From assembly GCA_032173965.1 (NCBI GenBank), contig CM063294.1:9352452-9416451 (forward strand): DNA of 64,000 nt, read 5' to 3'. The notes below the pieces were generated by a model. That model did no database searches, had not been told where the DNA came from, and saw only the letters and a list, made by a program, of their open reading frames with translations. Source of the DNA: Sitta carolinensis. Its lineage: Eukaryota > Chordata > Aves > Passeriformes > Sittidae. Below are positions 59,301-64,000 of this stretch, piece after piece. The position numbers were made by a program, and so were the translations under genes. Within the stretch, counting starts at the first letter, position 1. Every line of letters starts with the position of its first letter.

Positions 59301-62300
59301 GCCCTATATCAACCTCCACTGATACCATGGCTGTGTGTGCTTCATTAGCTAGTGCTGCTGCTAAGCCTCATGAATAACCTTACCAAAATAAAAATTAAAT
59401 CCCCTTCCAGGGCCCCTTCCAAACCCTCCCTTTTCCCTACAGACCCCCCGAGGCTGCTGCAGGCATTGACAGTGTGTTTCTTACCAGCTTTGATATTTAC
59501 AAGTGCGAAGAGCCCGACCCGAGTGTCACCATTCACACACCATTTCTGAGTCTCACAGTTGGGCTGGCAGCAATGGTTCATGAACCGAGCATAGTTGCCC
59601 TTTGGCCCAGCATCAATGATTCGGTCCTGGAATCGCAAAAAAATAAAAAAAAACCAACCTAGAAAACCACATTTCAATCAGCTGTCATCAACTGCAATCA
59701 ACAAGCTCTGATGCCTCTGGCCAGTGCTGGCAGATCACATAGCAATACAATATCAATGCTGATTGCACAGATCAATACAGACCCTCCCTGCACATCATCC
59801 TTCTCCTCAAAGATCCAGGGCTCCCAAACAGCCAGGACAGGGACACCGTTGCTTTCTGGGAAACAAGGTCTCCCTGTGGCATCAGTACTGGATAAACACC
59901 ACCCCAGCACACTTCCAAGGCAGTGCTTGTGGTTCCAGGCCCCAACTTCTGCTTAAAAGCAAAACAGCAGTTCCTATTTCTTACATGTAAGTGTATGGAA
60001 GGCAAACAGGAAGAGTGTGTAAACTGAGATACACTGGTGTACAGCTTCTTACAGGGCTGGAGAAGAGAGGGAAGCTGCAACTGAGATTTGCTTTTGTAGT
60101 AATGAGGGAGATAACAACACTTGGGTCTGCCCCATCAGCCAGGCAAGGAGAACAAGATATGGTCAGTGTGAACTTGCAGCAGGATGAGGGGAAAGACATA
60201 AAGCAGTCACTGCTATCCTGTTCCACACTTGACAGCTTCTTCCCCATGCCTGCTTTCATGGTTTCCTTCTCACCTTTCCGTGGTTGAGCGACAAAGTGTG
60301 GAAAGCAGCTGACGAAATCACTTAAACCTCTGAAAATCAGGAACTCATAGCAACAACCTGGCTGCAGGACCCTCTGGGGAGCCTGTGGGTGTAACTAAAT
60401 CCATCATTCTACTGAGAACAGCAAGACCTGAGATCTGAACTTAGATGAAGGTCTTGCTGTGCCTATAACTTACAGGTCTGAGGGCTGATGCCTCTTCTGG
60501 CACTGTTCTGGGCTCTCCAAGGTTCAGCTGCTGGGAAGGATCTCAATGTTCCCAAATTCAGCCTCCTATGCTGAAGCAGGATCTATAGTCCTCAGATAAC
60601 TGAACAAATTTAGGCAATGTCTGTTCAGACTTTTCTCCTAACCCTGAAATCCAACCTGAAGCTCCTCTAATACTCGTTAATTCATTTAGTCACTTCAGAG
60701 CAAATGCAGACCAGCTCACCAGCAATGCTTAGCACCTTTTCACTAGATGGAACATCATGCCTTCATTCCCATCTTTTTAGTTCTGTTTAGGAAGCTGGCA
60801 AGAGATTCCTTGCACATACCTTATCCAGTGTCAACATGTAGAAATTGGTAATGTCGTGCTCCTGAGCATAGCGGATTCGGGCTCGGCACTCCTCTTCATC
60901 AATGAGCTCCCCAACATACTCATTAACAAATTCACCCTGCCAGACAGAAAACAACAAGCTAATAAGACAATTTATCTGCAGGATGGAGGGACATGCACCT
61001 TTGTGCTAGAACTTAGCTTCTGTTTCCTTCCTAAAAATCTCTCCCTGTGCTTTGCAGCCAGTTTAACCTATAACCTTCACCAAGAGCCCTGAACTATACA
61101 TCCGTTTCACATGCTCCAATAACTCAAAATAAATTAAATAAAGAACTGTGACTACCAGGTTATTCTTTGTGCCAAAAAAAGAATTAACATCCAGGGACAG
61201 CACAGAAGTTAACCACAAGAACAGCACTTGGCTGCAAAGCTCAAAGCACTGCCCTAATTGCATTCCAGTTGAAAACAATATCCCTTTGGGGACCAACCAT
61301 ATGGAGCAGCAGGATGCACCTGGGGCACCTGCTGCTGCAGTGAATCCATGGAGTTCTCCTGTGGTGAAGTACTGCAGAGACCATACTCCAGCCATTAAAG
61401 AGAACCCCAGCTCTGCTCCAGTGGGGCTAGTAAGTCCCCCCACTTAATAACTGAGTGTTTGTTTCCAGACTGTCTGCTGAAAGTGAAACAAGCACATAGA
61501 ATGGCAGAAACAACCCTTAACTTATGGCATGGCAGGCAGCTAAGTTTTCAACAGGACAGACTCACATTTTGCCTCTTTTATTCAGGCCTCCCTCTTATCA
61601 TATCATCCCTAATCCTTTTTCAGACACTGACATTCTTCTCCTACTATGCTAATAGTCCTCTGTTTCACTTCATCCTTCATTAGGTCTGGGGTTCTTTCAG
61701 ATTTAATATTCCTCCTTCTTTGTTCAGCACAGATGTGTGTCCAAAGAATTACTATTCTTTGCATTTAAAAAATACATACAAGTGTTTTAGGTGGAGATAA
61801 TCAGTTTCAGCAGTAATAACAGCCATCTCCAAGACACTGCCCTTTTTTAAGATCCAAGCCCTGGTTTCTGTTTCTGACACGAGATTCTCATGCTGGATAA
61901 GCCTGACTAGTCAAGAAAGGGGGGAGGAATAATCACTGCTCCCCATCTGGAAATCCTGAGCACCATCCCATTGTTCTTACAAGCAGACTGACCAAACGAT
62001 CACCTTTCTTACCCTGTGGGACATCAACATGCAAATAATTACCTCCGATCCAAAACACTCTTATCAAGACTGGAAATATTAAATTCATCAATATTTTTTT
62101 CCCTAAATGGCATTCCACAGCAAGAAGTCACCTTCAAATTCACTTTCCAAACCAAGAGGCACCAAGGGTGAAGCACGCAGAGCGAGCTCACGTACCTTCC
62201 TGATGTCAGTTTTGGCCTGCAAGCCCCAGCCTCGTGCCAGCGTGCGGAAGATCTGCACCTCGGGGTACTGGCGCTTGGAGAAGCACTGGTTCTGGCAGCG

Positions 62301-62465
62301 CTCGCCGGCAGGACACACCAGCGGGTGGCACTCGTAGAGCAGCATGCGGTTGATGCACTCCGAGTCCAGGCCGCAGGGGTTCTCGTCCGTGGGTTTGCAG
62401 TTGCAGCGCGGGATCTCGGACAGGTCTGCAGTGAAGATCTGCACCTTCCCCACCGGCCGGTTCAC
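50354..62465 (-). CDS. NSD1: NSD1 H3K36 methyltransferase, 3' part
   Basis: Histone H3K36 mono/dimethyltransferase. Six coding exons are visible, 1059 codons: 62196-62465 (AWS region with [32 protein letters not shown], then the SET start [13 protein letters not shown]), 60820-60936 ([20 protein letters not shown]), 59485-59626 ([19 protein letters not shown]), 58962-59068 ([14 protein letters not shown], post-[16 protein letters not shown]), 55633-55837 ([34 protein letters not shown]) and 50354-52692 (C5[23 protein letters not shown], then a 700-residue tail ending ADSEPK). Catalytic-core residues NH and ELTFNY are present. The upstream part (PWWPs, first PHDs) is outside the window. The tail keeps ALRPVDQN, shared with human NSD1, but its middle is made of repeats. 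Partial only because of the window edge. Confidence 0.97.
50885..51510 (-). repeat. NSD1: NSD1 tail repeat array 2 (about 16-residue unit)
   Basis: About a dozen looser copies built around (P)EKAxxSGxxRxLP, for example [15 protein letters not shown] and [13 protein letters not shown], ending at the conserved ALRPVDQN. Each copy has a Glu-Lys and a Ser-Gly/Pro step; low complexity, probably disordered. Confidence 0.75.
51945..52370 (-). repeat. NSD1: NSD1 tail repeat array 1 (14-residue unit)
   Basis: About eight or nine in-frame copies of a 42-nt unit coding roughly (S/P)(D/N)KPP(A/T)TLALRL(P/Q), grading into diverged copies ([23 protein letters not shown]) at the C-terminal side. Human NSD1 has weaker DKP/DRP motifs in the same position. 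Confidence 0.85.
52693..55632. other. NSD1 intron
   Basis: About 2.9 kb between the C5HCH exon and the PHD exon. AT-rich toward 54200-55300. No further exon seen. Confidence 0.6.
55838..58961. other. NSD1 intron
   Basis: About 3.1 kb between the PHD and post-SET exons, mostly unique AT-rich sequence with one old retroelement patch near 56150-56350. Confidence 0.6.
56150..56350 (-). mobile_element. Old CR1-like fragment in an NSD1 intron
   Basis: AGAATCACAAAATC followed by GGCTGGAAAAGACTTCCAAG, and upstream AGTTTAGACCTATTTGTTCT, resemble diverged CR1-type tails in reverse orientation. Degenerate; the family call is tentative. Confidence 0.4.
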
Positions 62466-64000
62466 CTTCAACGCACACGAGGGACATGAGCTCTTGGGAG
62501 CTACAGGTTACCCCCACAGGCACGGCTACACTCCACCCTTGCCTAGGAGCTGACGGGCTGCAGTGACTTAGTGACAGCGAGGGGCAGAAGGACACAAGTA
62601 CAGGCACAGCTGTACTTCTGGGAATGCTATTTCGAGAGGCAGAAGGTTAGAGGAAAGAGCTCAGGAGGATGCAGGTTCCCCGTTAGCATCACCTGGTGCA
62701 GTGTGTATTCTGTGACCCTGGAAGGGTGAGAGGCTGCCAAGTGTGTCCCCCTCCCATCATCACTGAGCCCACATCCAGCTCAGGTGGCCAGCCCAGTGCT
62801 TTTGCTGGGCACACGCCATTCCTGTGATCAGCACCAAATCACTTTCTGACTCAAACTGCACCTTTTCCAGGTGCTTTCCCTTACTGCCCTGCTTTTTGAA
62901 TGTTACCTGGAAGCTGGTTTGTGCTGTCAGCTGTCACATCTGTGACAGAAGGCCTACCATGCAGTTACCTCCCTACCCAACTGTCCTGCAGATGTAAATG
63001 AAGCCAAACCAGACAAGGCTGGGGTTGGAAGGCCCAAAGAGGAGCTCAGAGTTAAGCCAAGGAGCTCTCTAAAAACCGCTCCAGAAGGAAGCAGAGTGCA
63101 GCACCAGGTGGAGAAGCGACTGGCGTGTCTGTGGCATGAGCTGGGTCCTTGGGCTTTGGTTAAAGGCAGCAAACACTGAAAAGCAGGCAACAGAGAGTCA
63201 GGACTTTGGAGAGAGACACTGAAGAGAAGCTCCTTGCTCTTCTTTTCCTGTGTGAGGCATTGTCTCACTTTCCTCTCCCACAGTATGAAAGGAAGGGATT
63301 TTAGCAAAACTATTCAGCCCCTGTGTAAGTTACCTCATCCCACCCACCGAGTTTCCACATGGACAGCCTGCCTGAGGCTGGTCCAGTCCTGATCACCCTT
63401 TGTTTAAACACAAACCCCTCACTGATCTTTTCAGCAGTCTCCCTCACCTTCCTCCTATAACTGCGCCCATCTCCAACCTTCCCTGTCACTCAGGTTCTCC
63501 TCTGCTGCTTCCCACCTCTTACTCAGACTCATCACCTCATTAAGAGTGGCAAGACTCACAGGAATGGGTCAATCCACCACTGGCACTGTTCTGGCACTAC
63601 CACTCCACACCACACATGCCCAGCACACGTGCCCTACTCTCTGAGGCACTGCTGGAAAAAAACCAAAACAGGGCAGTGCTTAGACTAGTCACAAATCTGA
63701 TGTGATGAAGGATCCCACGTGAATTTTGCAGCAGCCTCTCGTGTGGGTGTTCCTTGGGATGGACTCGAGGTGCTGATCTCAGGAGGAGTGGACACAAACA
63801 GCTTCAGCTATTCCACCCTGAAGCCTTCTCCAGTTCACCATCTGCTTCTGCAAACGGCTTTACTTTCAGAGAGACAAACAGCTTGCACCCAGACCTCAGA
63901 AGAGCTGCCATGACTAATGACCACAACCATCATTATTTATACAAAAGGGTATTTCAAAGGCTCTAAACTGCTTCCAAAGTTCCCTCACGTTGTGGCCAGA
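62466..64000. other. NSD1 intron at the right edge
   Basis: About 1.5 kb upstream of the AWS exon. No exon, RNA gene or repeat recognised; the preceding NSD1 exon lies outside the window. Confidence 0.55.

Overview
The window looks like avian nuclear DNA from a gene-dense, GC-rich chromosome. It carries intron-containing vertebrate genes, CpG-rich promoters, and retroelement fragments with the typical bird CR1 LINE 3' end. The gene order matches human 5q35.3: PDLIM7 - DOK3 - DDX41 - FAM193B, then MXD3 - PRELID1 - RAB24 - NSD1. This block is expected on the bird equivalent of chicken chromosome 13. The species cannot be fixed from the sequence. Exon limits were read by eye from splice sites, reading phase and remembered family proteins; allow 1-2 bases of error.

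Layout. 1-15255 (-): PDLIM7, complete from promoter to LIM2; LIM3 lies off the left edge. Its middle holds a five-fold tandem array of an internal exon module (2147-7864), the most unusual structure in the window. 15440-18395 (-): DOK3, with a one-base frame break in the last exon. 19085-24058 (-): DDX41, 17 coding exons, intact. 24539-31890 (-): FAM193B. 32155-32860: two CR1 fragments meeting tail to tail. 33722-36900 (+): an LST2/ZFYVE28-type FYVE protein, probably a second vertebrate paralogue of ZFYVE28. 37849-38784 (+): MXD3. 39480-41042 (-): PRELID1. 41230-43462 (+): RAB24, sharing a short divergent promoter with PRELID1. 43.9-64.0 kb (-): the 3' part of NSD1, with AWS, SET, PHD and C5HCH exons, a C-terminal exon with two expanded repeat arrays, and a 3'UTR of about 6 kb.

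The genes do not form one pathway. They are a conserved neighbourhood: a cytoskeletal PDZ-LIM adaptor, an immune docking adaptor, a DEAD-box helicase, an endosomal FYVE protein, a Myc/Max network repressor, a mitochondrial lipid carrier, an autophagy Rab and a histone H3K36 methyltransferase. The MXD / LST2-type / FAM193 cluster resembles the MXD4 - ZFYVE28 - FAM193A cluster on human 4p16, as expected for regions duplicated in early vertebrate genome doubling.

The strongest candidates for something undescribed are the PDLIM7 exon array (phase-neutral, two sequence classes, one broken copy), the expanded repeats in the NSD1 tail, the LST2-type paralogue with a frame conflict at its conserved N-terminus, and the DOK3 frame break.
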